A stretch of 12,801 nucleotides of DNA from contig CAZOBJ010000091.1 in the NCBI GenBank assembly GCA_964577825.1, forward strand, positions 1 to 12,801, in the 5' to 3' direction. Source of the DNA: CAZOBJ01 sp964577825 (lineage in GTDB: Bacteria; Planctomycetota; SZUA-567; JAFGNG01). This document shows, piece after piece, positions 6,863 to 12,779 of the stretch. Position numbers and translations under genes: made by a program. The first letter of the stretch is position 1; each line of letters begins with the position of its first letter. Under the pieces are notes generated by a model. The model ran no database searches, had not been told where the DNA came from, and saw only the letters and a list, made by a program, of their open reading frames with translations.

Positions 6863-6920
6863 TCTCGCGCCCAGCCGCGCCCGCCACGGGCTTTCGCCCC
6901 TCGATTGCATGGACTGCGAT

Positions 6921-6936
6921 GCGCGCCATGGCGCGC
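6921..6936. promoter_or_regulatory. Perfect 16-bp palindrome upstream of promoter P2
   Basis: GCGCGCCATGGCGCGC reads the same on both strands. It ends ten bases before the -35 of the cyclase operon promoter, a normal position for an activator or repressor site. As RNA it could only form a 6-bp stem with a CATG loop, with no T-run. Confidence 0.4.
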
Positions 6937-6946
6937 CGAAAAAGGT

Positions 6947-6975
6947 TTGACCGTCCAGCCTGCATGACGTACAAG
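6947..6975 (+). promoter_or_regulatory. Promoter P2 of the cyclase-acetyltransferase-aminotransferase operon
   Basis: TTGACC (6947-6952), a 17-bp spacer and TACAAG (6970-6975). The predicted start is about 6982, giving a leader of roughly 95 nt before the ATG at 7075. It lies downstream of the structured RNA and its T-run, so the operon does not need read-through from P1. Confidence 0.65.
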
Positions 6976-6986
6976 GGCCCCGTACG
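6968..6986. promoter_or_regulatory. CGTAC-N9-GTACG dyad over the -10 of P2
   Basis: CGTAC (6968-6972) and GTACG (6982-6986) are inverted repeats that bracket the -10 element and predicted start of P2, a typical repressor position. The same half-sites, six bases apart, form the core of the dyad at 5053-5070. The spacing differs, so a shared regulator is only a hypothesis. Confidence 0.35.
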
Positions 6987-7074
6987 AGCCCGCGCGCGTT
7001 GCCTGCGCCCCGATCGTGTCCGGACGCAGGGTCGCGCGCCCGGATCCGCGCCTGAACGAGGAACGAGGCCCCTC

Positions 7075-7740
7075 ATGCCCGTCGTGGACCTCACCCTGCC
7101 TCTGCCCGCGCGCGAGCGGCGCAAGGAGCGCTTCGAGGACCCGTGGCACGAGACCGAGACCGTGCGCACGCACGCCTGGGACGTGCCCCAGGGCCCGTAC
7201 CGATACACGGCCGTGGTGCACGAGTTCGACCTGTCGAGCATGTCCGCGACCTACATCGACTTCCCCGGCCATATCGCGGAGCACGACGACGGCCGCGACG
7301 CGGCGACCTGGCCGGTCGAGGCCCTGTACCGCGTGGACGCGACCGTGCTGCGGCTGGACCGCGCGGACGGCTCGGGGGCCATCCATGCGGATGAGCTGCG
7401 CGCCCGGGTCCGCGAACCCCTGCGCGCACAGGCGGTGGTGCTCAATGCCCTCGGCGCCAGGCGATTCGACGCGATCCGCGAGCGCAGCGTGTATTTGGCC
7501 AAGGACGCGGTCGCCTGGCTCGTGGACGCGGGCATGCGCCTGTTCGTCTCGGACGTGTACGAGAGCGACACGGACCCGCAGAACGTGTTCGGGGATCTCT
7601 TCGCCGCAGGCGTGGCCACGGTATGCTGCGCCGTGGACCTGCACCGTCTGCCCGCGGAGCGCGTGCGGCTCACGGCCCTGCCGCTGCGCGCGCCCGAGGT
7701 CAAGCAGCTCCCCTGCCGCGTGCTGGCAGAGTGGCCCTGA
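7075..7740 (+). CDS. Cyclase / kynurenine-formamidase-fold protein with lost metal ligands
   Basis: A 221-residue protein. The open frame extends upstream to 6646, but that stretch is the structured RNA and promoter P2, so the ATG at 7075 (after GAACGAGG, 7060-7067) is chosen. The opening VVDLTLPL, the central MSATYIDFPGH block (56-66) and the final LTALPLRAPEVKQLPCRVL (199-217) match the metal-dependent cyclase family (PF04199 type). Family enzymes carry HxGTHxDxPxH; here the first two histidines are M56 and Y60 while D62, P64 and H66 remain. The later His (near N170) and the Glu of the VENL-like segment also appear replaced. It may be a non-catalytic relative or use another chemistry. First gene of a three-gene operon; the next starts 18 bp after its stop. 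Confidence 0.8.
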   Translation: MPVVDLTLPLPARERRKERFEDPWHETETVRTHAWDVPQGPYRYTAVVHEFDLSSMSATYIDFPGHIAEHDDGRDAATWPVEALYRVDATVLRLDRADGSGAIHADELRARVREPLRAQAVVLNALGARRFDAIRERSVYLAKDAVAWLVDAGMRLFVSDVYESDTDPQNVFGDLFAAGVATVCCAVDLHRLPAERVRLTALPLRAPEVKQLPCRVLAEWP

Positions 7741-7758
7741 ACGGACAAGGTACGTCTC

Positions 7759-9207
7759 ATGGCGAACGTGACGCAGCAGGACATCGAACAGAGCCTGCGA
7801 GCCCTGGGGCTCCAGTCCGGGGACATCGTACTCCTGCACAGCAGCCTGGCCAGCCTGGGCCGGGTGGAGGGCGGCGCGGACACCGTGGTCGACGCCTTCT
7901 TGTCCGTGCTCGGGCCCGAGGGGACGCTCGTGGTGCCCACGTTCGGCACGCTGGGCATCGTCCCGGACACGGTCAAGGCCCGGCCGGAGGCCGTGCACAG
8001 CGCGCAGCCTGTGGCCAGCGTCGCGGCCATCGGCGCGCAGGCCGAGGAGATCTGCCGCGACCACTGGAAGGCCGAACTCGCCCACACCCAGGACACCCCG
8101 TACGTGCGCATCGCCGACCTGGGCGGATACGTGTGCCTGCTCGGGGTGGACCAGGACCGCAACACGACGCTGCACACCGCCGAGGAGCTCCTGCGCCTGC
8201 CGTACCTGACCCCGACCCCGGAGAAGACCTTCCAGACCCCGCAGGGGCAGGTCACCAAGTCCTGGCCCTTGTTCCCGGGCCCGCATCGCAACTTCATCGG
8301 CCTGGACCGCCTGCTTCGCGAAAGCGAACGCATGCGCATGGGCCGCATCGGCAATGCGGTGGTCCGCCTCATCAAGAGTCGCGACCTCATCGAGCTCGCC
8401 CGAGACGCGGGCGCGCGCGACCCCGCGTTCGTGCTCTGCGACAATCCGCACTGCGCCGACTGCGTGGCCCAGCGCGCGGCCCTGCGCCGCGACCGCCTCG
8501 ACCGAGAGGCCTTCACTCTGGTCGCCAGCGCCACGCTCGCGGGCCGATACCCCGAGGAGATCGCCGACGCGTGCCGCGCCGCAGGCGTGGACGCGGTGGA
8601 GCTCGACGCACTGCGCGGGCGTCCCCTGTGCATGCACACGGCCGACGAACTGGCCCGCGCCGCGGCGACACTGCGCTCCGCCGGTCTGCGCGTGTACGCC
8701 CTCCGGGTCTGGGCGGTGGGCAGCCGGATCGCCCCCCTGCTCGAACAGGCCGCGGCGACCGAGGCGGAACGGGTTGTCGTGCCCCTGACCGCGTGGGCCG
8801 GCGCGCACGCGGCCGAAGCGGCCCAGCGCCGGGTGCGGATCTCCTTCTTCAACGCGGGGCTGGCCGCGGCCGGGGCCTCGGCGCTCTTGCTCGGCTTGCG
8901 CGAGGAGGGGTTCGAGGTCGGGTTCACGTTCCGCGCCGCGGAATTCGCGCGCGCGGGCGAGAAGCCCTTTCTGGAGAGTTACAAGCACAAGCTGCGCCGG
9001 TTCGTCGACGGGCTGGACCTGGAGGACGCGTGCTTCGACGGCACACCCCAGCCCCTGGGCCAGGGCAACGCGGAGGTCAAGGAGATGATCTCCATCCTGC
9101 GCGCGGCCAGCTTCCCCGGGGCCATGGTGCTGGGCCCCGGCAACCGGGTCGTGGGTACGCTGCACCAGGCCGCGGAGCGGTTCGAACACCTGTTGGACAC
9201 GATGTAG
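7759..9207 (+). CDS. AAC(3)-type N-acetyltransferase fused to a xylose-isomerase-like TIM barrel
   Basis: A 482-residue two-domain protein; AAGG (7746-7749) precedes the ATG. Residues 1 to about 245 match the aminoglycoside 3-N-acetyltransferase family (PF02522 type): LLHSSLASLGRVEGG (25-39), GPEGTLVVPTF (52-62), SVAAIGAQA (87-95) and LLGVDQDRNTTLHTAEE (127-143), keeping H139 and E142 of the HxAE motif. Such enzymes transfer acetyl from acetyl-CoA to an amine of a sugar. A cysteine-rich link, C227, C232 and C235 with H231, could hold a metal. Residues about 250-482 resemble a sugar-phosphate isomerase/epimerase barrel (AFTLVASATLAGRYPEEIADACRAAGVDAVEL region; KEMISILRAASFPGAMVL at 441-458), but the usual Glu/Asp/His metal ligands are absent. 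The downstream aminotransferase could supply its amine. I do not know this fusion from elsewhere. Confidence 0.85.
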   Translation: MANVTQQDIEQSLRALGLQSGDIVLLHSSLASLGRVEGGADTVVDAFLSVLGPEGTLVVPTFGTLGIVPDTVKARPEAVHSAQPVASVAAIGAQAEEICRDHWKAELAHTQDTPYVRIADLGGYVCLLGVDQDRNTTLHTAEELLRLPYLTPTPEKTFQTPQGQVTKSWPLFPGPHRNFIGLDRLLRESERMRMGRIGNAVVRLIKSRDLIELARDAGARDPAFVLCDNPHCADCVAQRAALRRDRLDREAFTLVASATLAGRYPEEIADACRAAGVDAVELDALRGRPLCMHTADELARAAATLRSAGLRVYALRVWAVGSRIAPLLEQAAATEAERVVVPLTAWAGAHAAEAAQRRVRISFFNAGLAAAGASALLLGLREEGFEVGFTFRAAEFARAGEKPFLESYKHKLRRFVDGLDLEDACFDGTPQPLGQGNAEVKEMISILRAASFPGAMVLGPGNRVVGTLHQAAERFEHLLDTM

Positions 9208-9256
9208 GGGCGCCCAGGACGCGCCCCGGACACGGACCACGCGGCCTGCGGGCCGC
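9207..9256 (+). other. Two tight hairpins between the acetyltransferase and aminotransferase genes
   Basis: GGGGCGC/GCGCCCC (9207-9213 with 9221-9227) starts in the stop codon, and GCGGCC-TGCG-GGCCGC (9241-9256) follows, in a 70-bp gap. Neither has a T-run and no promoter is visible, so they look like mRNA-stabilising or processing elements within an operon. Confidence 0.4.
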
Positions 9257-9277
9257 CGCAACCACGGGAGGAAGATC

Positions 9278-10597
9278 ATGGCCAAGCAAGAGAAGAAGGG
9301 CAAGCAGGGCGCCGGCGGCGAGAGCGAAGGCGGGATCACCAGTTCCTACGCCACCGGCGACGGGGTGACGCTCAAGGTCCCGTATTCCTTCTTCGGGTCG
9401 CTGTACGACAAGGCCGAGGAGCAGGCGATCCTGGAAGCCATGAAGCAGGACACCCTGACCATGGGCCCGAAGACCGCCCAGTTCCAGGCGAAGTTCGCCA
9501 AGCAGGTCTCGCAGACCAAGCACGCCCTAGCGACCTCGAGCTGCACCACGGGTCTGCACGTAGCCACGCAACTCCTGGACATCGGGCCCGGCGACGAGGT
9601 CATCGTGACCCCGAACACGTTCATCGCCACGTCGCTCGTGATCCTGAAGGAAGGCGCCAAGCCCGTGTACGCGGACATCGACCCGCGCACCTACAACATC
9701 GACCCCGCGAAGATCGAGCCGCTTGTCACCGACCGGACCAAGGCCATCTTCGTGGTGCACTACGGCGGGCTCATGTGCGACATGGACCCGATCATGGACA
9801 TTGCCCGCAAGCACGGCCTGAAGGTCATGTCCGACTGCGCGCACGCCCACGCGGCCGAGTACAAGGGCCGCCGCGCGGGCTCGGTCGCGGATCTCGGGGT
9901 GTTCAGCTTCCACAGCCTCAAGAACATGACCACCTGTGGCGAGGGCGGCATGATCACCACGGACAGCGACGAGTTCGCCGAGGGCGCCGAGAACCTGCGG
10001 TGCATGAACCTGGCCGACTGGGACCCGAACCAGACGACCTGGGACTTCGAGGGGAACGTCCTCACCAAGAAGAGCGAGCGCGACTACTGGCTGCCCAGCC
10101 ACTTCGACGTGCGGCCCTGGCACGGCCACTGGGGCAACAACTACCGGATGAACGAGATCCAGGCCGCGGTCGGCGTGGTCCAGATCGACAAGCTGCCCAA
10201 GCTCCTGGACCGTCGCCGCGAGATCGCCCATGCCTTGAACGACGGACTCAAGGACGTCAAGGGCCTGACCGTGCCCTACGAGCCCCCGGAGTGCAAGCAC
10301 ATCTTCCACCTGTACACCCTGTGCGTGGAAGAGGAAGAGCTGGGCGTGCCGCGCGACGACTTCATGCGGGTCCTGTACGCCGAGGAGGGCATCCAGGGCA
10401 TCCAGCACTACCAGCCCACGTACCACCTGAGCGCGGTGCGCGAGGCCTACGACTATCCGAAGAACATGTGCCCGGTCGCGGAGAAGTTCTTCTACAAGCG
10501 CGAGACGAACCTGCCCATCCATCCCAGGATCACCGACCAGGATGTGGACACCATGATCCAGGGCATCCGATCCGCGGCGGACAAGGTGCGCCGGTGA
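9278..10597 (+). CDS. DegT/DnrJ/EryC1/StrS-family PLP sugar aminotransferase
   Basis: A 439-residue protein; GGGAGGAAG (9266-9274) precedes the ATG. It starts with about 20 Lys/Gly-rich residues not needed by the family. The fold-type I aminotransferase core follows: SSCTTGLHVATQLL (87-100), GDEVIVTPNTF (105-115), ADIDPRTYNIDP (132-143), VMSDCAHAH (183-191, D186 at the cofactor-nitrogen position) and GVFSFHSLKNMTTCGEGG (207-224) with K215 as the lysine binding PLP. A longer than usual segment (about 244-285) precedes NYRMNEIQAAVGVVQIDKL (288-306). Such enzymes convert a nucleotide-linked keto sugar to an amino sugar, using Glu or Gln. Placed behind an N-acetyltransferase it suggests synthesis of an N-acetylated amino sugar, though the substrate is unknown. 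Last gene of the operon from P2. Confidence 0.92.
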   Translation: MAKQEKKGKQGAGGESEGGITSSYATGDGVTLKVPYSFFGSLYDKAEEQAILEAMKQDTLTMGPKTAQFQAKFAKQVSQTKHALATSSCTTGLHVATQLLDIGPGDEVIVTPNTFIATSLVILKEGAKPVYADIDPRTYNIDPAKIEPLVTDRTKAIFVVHYGGLMCDMDPIMDIARKHGLKVMSDCAHAHAAEYKGRRAGSVADLGVFSFHSLKNMTTCGEGGMITTDSDEFAEGAENLRCMNLADWDPNQTTWDFEGNVLTKKSERDYWLPSHFDVRPWHGHWGNNYRMNEIQAAVGVVQIDKLPKLLDRRREIAHALNDGLKDVKGLTVPYEPPECKHIFHLYTLCVEEEELGVPRDDFMRVLYAEEGIQGIQHYQPTYHLSAVREAYDYPKNMCPVAEKFFYKRETNLPIHPRITDQDVDTMIQGIRSAADKVRR

Positions 10598-10638
10598 GCG
10601 CGTCCGCGGCGCGGTGCTGTGGAGTGCTGTTTTTGTAC

Positions 10639-10667
10639 TTGCGAAATTCGCGCAGCGCCTGTACTCT
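10639..10667 (+). promoter_or_regulatory. Promoter of rpsU
   Basis: TTGCGA (10639-10644), a 17-bp spacer and TACTCT (10662-10667); predicted start about 10674, giving a leader of about 70 nt. Confidence 0.65.
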
Positions 10668-10680
10668 AAGGAACTTGTGA

Positions 10681-10739
10681 CGGGCCATGGGGTCCGCATG
10701 GAACGCTTGAAACGCCAAACGACAAGCGGGAGGAGGTGA
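10681..10739 (+). promoter_or_regulatory. rpsU leader: two hairpins and a perfect Shine-Dalgarno site
   Basis: CGGGCC-ATGG-GGTCCG (10681-10696) and CGCTTG (10704-10709) with CAAGCG (10723-10728) form two hairpins. Right after the second comes AGGAGGTGA (10731-10739), a nine-base exact complement of the usual 3' end of 16S rRNA. The start codon six bases later is TTG. A full-strength site joined to a weak start codon suggests deliberate translational control. Confidence 0.5.
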
Positions 10740-10745
10740 ACGCAC

Positions 10746-10979
10746 TTGCCGATTCGCCTGGAAGTCCGGCCGAATGAGCCGTTGGACAAGGCGCTGAAGC
10801 GGTTCAAGAAGATCTGCGACCGCGAGGGACTCACGCGCGACATGCGCCGTTCGAGCTACTATGAAAAGGAGAGCGACCGGCGCAAGCGCAAGAAGCGCGA
10901 GCGCGAGAAGGAGGTCGCCCGCCAGGCCCGCCAAGCGGCACGACGCGCCGCGAAGCGCAGGAAGCAGCGGCGGCGCTGA
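10746..10979 (+). CDS. rpsU: 30S ribosomal protein bS21
   Basis: A 77-residue, very basic protein. The start is the TTG six bases after AGGAGGTGA; no ATG or GTG in this frame lies nearby. The bS21 pattern is clear: an N-terminal beta strand (IRLEVRPNEPLDKAL, 3-17), RRFKKICDREG-like helix (18-27), an RxxYYEKxSxxR segment around 34-46, then a long Arg/Lys/Ala tail (about 47-77). bS21 binds the small subunit near the 16S 3' end and helps start translation. The basic tail is somewhat longer than in many Proteobacteria. It has its own promoter and a terminator 30 bp after its stop. Confidence 0.95.
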   Translation: MPIRLEVRPNEPLDKALKRFKKICDREGLTRDMRRSSYYEKESDRRKRKKREREKEVARQARQAARRAAKRRKQRRR

Positions 10980-11008
10980 GCTCTGCACCCGCGCGCATCG
11001 ACCATTGC

Positions 11009-11044
11009 CCGGGGACGCCGCCCAGCGTCGTCCCCGGTTTGTTT
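11009..11044 (+). terminator. Intrinsic terminator after rpsU
   Basis: CCGGGGACG (11009-11017) pairs perfectly with CGTCCCCGG (11029-11037), with two more inner pairs beyond a mismatch, then TTTGTTT. The T-rich tail runs directly into the ribosome site of the next gene (GGAGGGG, 11045-11051). No separate promoter for that gene is seen, so termination is probably partial. Confidence 0.75.
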
Positions 11045-11056
11045 GGAGGGGCATCC

Positions 11057-11962
11057 GTGAGCGTACTGGTGGTGGGCTCCACCGCGCTGGACACGGTCCG
11101 CACCGAGCTGGAGGAGCGCCGCGAGGTCCTGGGCGGCAGCTGCACCTACTTCAGCGTGGCCGCCAGCACCCTGTCGCCCGTGCAGGTGGTGGCCGTGGTG
11201 GGCGAGGACTTTCCGCCCGAGCACGTCGAGTTTCTGCGCAAGTTCCCCATCGACCTCGACGGGCTGGAGACGCGGCCGGGCGAGAAGACCTTCCGCTGGG
11301 CCGGCACCTACGCGCGCAACATGAACGAGCGCACCACCGACGACCTGCAACTGAACGTCCTGGGCACCTTCGACCCCGTGCTGCCCGAGGTGTACCGGCG
11401 CACCCGGTACGTGTTCCTGGCCAACGCCCATCCCCAGGTGCAGCTCAAGGTGCTCGACCAGATGGAGGTGCGGCCCTTCGTGGTGTGCGACACGATCGAC
11501 CATTACATCCGCACCGAGCCCGAGGCCGTGCGCACGGTACTCGGCCGATGCGACGGGGCGATCTTCAACGACGCGGAGGCCCAGCTCTTGACCGGGCTCG
11601 TGAACACCGTTGCCGCGGCCAAGGCCCTGCTGGGCTTCGGGCTGCGCTTCGCCATCGTGAAGAAGGGCGAGCACGGCGCCCTGCTCGTGCACGGCGAGGG
11701 CGTGTACGCGGTGCCCGCCTATCCGCTGGACCGGGTGGTGGACCCCACCGGCGCGGGCGACGCGTTCGCCGGGGGGTTGATGGGGTATCTCGCGAGCTCC
11801 GAGCGCACGGACCTCGACGCCTTGCGCACCGGGCTCGCCTACGGCACGGCCACTGCGAGCTTCACCTGCGAGGACTTCAGCCTGGACCGGCTCGCGCGCG
11901 CGACCCGCGCGGATGTGGACGAGCGCGCGGCCGCGTTCCGCGAGCTCACCCGCATTCCCTAG
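11057..11962 (+). CDS. PfkB/ribokinase-family sugar kinase
   Basis: A 301-residue protein. GTG 11057 is chosen because GGAGGGG lies five bases upstream; an in-frame TTG at 11039 sits inside the terminator tail. MSVLVVGSTALDTV opens the ribokinase fold, GGSCTYFSVAAS (26-37) is the first family signature, and DPTGAGDAFAGG (229-240) is the second, with D235 as the expected catalytic base. AIVKKGEHGALL (199-210) is the nucleotide-side strand and turn. Such enzymes phosphorylate a sugar or nucleoside alcohol with ATP. Close relatives, as I recall them, are widespread in planctomycete-like genomes as conserved single genes of unknown substrate. It sits between rpsU and thpR, with housekeeping genes rather than with the carbohydrate module, so a central role is likelier than a catabolic one. 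Confidence 0.9.
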   Translation: MSVLVVGSTALDTVRTELEERREVLGGSCTYFSVAASTLSPVQVVAVVGEDFPPEHVEFLRKFPIDLDGLETRPGEKTFRWAGTYARNMNERTTDDLQLNVLGTFDPVLPEVYRRTRYVFLANAHPQVQLKVLDQMEVRPFVVCDTIDHYIRTEPEAVRTVLGRCDGAIFNDAEAQLLTGLVNTVAAAKALLGFGLRFAIVKKGEHGALLVHGEGVYAVPAYPLDRVVDPTGAGDAFAGGLMGYLASSERTDLDALRTGLAYGTATASFTCEDFSLDRLARATRADVDERAAAFRELTRIP

Positions 11963-12081
11963 ATATCGCGGCCTGCGCCCGGCTTGGGCGCCGGCGCGCA
12001 TCACGAGCCGAACGCACGCCACCGCTTCTTGTCAGGCTCGGTGTGGGCTGGCACGCGCTCGCAGCGGCCGGGGACTTGAAG

Positions 12082-12639
12082 ATGCGCCTCTTCTTCGCGC
12101 TCGAACTCGATGAGCCCACCCGCCGCGCGCTCGGCAAGGCGCTCGAACGCCTGGGGAGCGCAGCGCCGCGCGTTCGCTGGGTGCGCCCGGAGAACCTGCA
12201 CGTGACCGTCAAGTTCCTGGGCGAGGTGCCTGAGACCGATCTCGCCGAGGTCTGCGCAGCCGCGGACCGCGCCGCGGCAAAGGCCGCGCCCTTCTCCCTG
12301 GCCGTGGCGGGCCTGGGCGCGTTTCCGGCCCCCGACCGGCCCCGGGTCGTGTGGGCCGGCTGTAGTGAGGGCACGGAGCCCGCGCGCGCGCTCGCCGACC
12401 AGGTGGAGGCCCAGACCGTGCCCCTGGGCTTTGCGGCCGAGCGGCGCGCCTACACCCCGCATGTGACTCTGGGCCGGGTGCGCCGCCCGCGGGACCGGGG
12501 CGGCCTTCCCGCTGCGCTCGGCCGGGCGCCCGCCGAGTACGGGTGCGTGGCCGTGGAGGCCCTCACGGTGTTCGAGAGCGAGCTCTCCCGCGGCGGGCCG
12601 GTATACACGGCCCTGCACCACGCCCGGCTGTCCGCGTAG
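12082..12639 (+). CDS. thpR: RNA 2',3'-cyclic phosphodiesterase (2'-5' RNA ligase family)
   Basis: A 185-residue protein of typical family length. MRLFFALELDEPTR is a standard opening, and the two catalytic HxTx motifs are intact: H40-V-T42 (ENLHVTVKFLGE) and H127-V-T129 (YTPHVTLGRVRR). Family members open or join 2',3'-cyclic phosphate RNA ends; the true cellular substrate is usually unknown. ATG 12082 is used; the upstream region has only a weak ribosome-site match (GGGGACTTGAAG), and an in-frame TTG at 12076 is an alternative. It follows the kinase after 119 bp that contain a GCGCCC-GGCTT-GGGCGC hairpin (11975-11991) without T-run, so the two may share a transcript. Position directly before a probable recA is a common arrangement. 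Confidence 0.95.
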   Translation: MRLFFALELDEPTRRALGKALERLGSAAPRVRWVRPENLHVTVKFLGEVPETDLAEVCAAADRAAAKAAPFSLAVAGLGAFPAPDRPRVVWAGCSEGTEPARALADQVEAQTVPLGFAAERRAYTPHVTLGRVRRPRDRGGLPAALGRAPAEYGCVAVEALTVFESELSRGGPVYTALHHARLSA

Positions 12640-12677
12640 CCTGTCCACCCGACCCATTGCACTGGCGCGGGGCGGCC

Positions 12678-12706
12678 TTGCAAGCGGGGGCCGCGCGGTT
12701 TAGAAT
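12678..12706 (+). promoter_or_regulatory. Promoter of the gene starting at 12780
   Basis: TTGCAA (12678-12683), a 17-bp spacer and TAGAAT (12701-12706); predicted start about 12713. An inverted repeat GCGGCC/GGCCGC (12672-12677 with 12689-12694) surrounds the -35 and could be an operator. I see no clear LexA box. Confidence 0.75.
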
Positions 12707-12779
12707 ACCGCCGTTCGAGCGGGCCGCGCTTCGCGCCCCGCTGTGCCGCCTATTCCGCCCCGATACAGGAGCGCCTCCC

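Larger units (their letters stand above)
6596..6864 (+). ncRNA. Candidate structured RNA of about 270 nt with twin long hairpins (unknown family)
   Basis: Between promoter P1 and a stem followed by five T residues lie several perfect or near-perfect inverted repeats. Stem A: GCGGTCATAC (6648-6657) with GTATGACCGC (6755-6764). Stem B: GTCGCT plus TGAGTCCGGTGC (6668-6673, 6678-6689) with GCACCGGACTCA plus AGCGAC (6719-6736), four bases bulged. Stem C: GGAAACCCGCT (6743-6753) with AGCGGGTTTCC (6772-6782). Stem D: 6790-6809 with 6837-6857. The 3' strand of A lies in the loop of C, so A and C form a pseudoknot or exclude each other. B and D have unrelated stems but nearly the same large loop. It may be an independent small RNA or a conditional leader of the cyclase operon. 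I recognise no known riboswitch or housekeeping RNA in it. Confidence 0.6.

Noticed and set aside
6646..7074. 143-residue N-terminal extension of the cyclase from a TTG with AAAGGA before it
   Set aside because: The frame crosses the structured RNA, its T-run and promoter P2, and the family starts at VVDLTLPL. The two in-frame LPDT peptides follow from the repeated loops.
6652..9339. An 895-residue open frame on the minus strand
   Set aside because: Reverse shadow of the cyclase, acetyltransferase and aminotransferase start, all of which have clear family motifs on the plus strand.
10588..10634. Terminator after the aminotransferase gene (GCGCCG/CGGCGC with later TTTTT)
   Set aside because: The T-run starts 17 bases after the stem, too far for an intrinsic terminator.
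12703..12720. LexA box in GAATACCGCCGTTCG near the probable recA start
   Set aside because: It does not fit GAAC-N4-GTTC, GTTC-N7-GTTC or CTGT-N8-ACAG; only a half-site resembles them.
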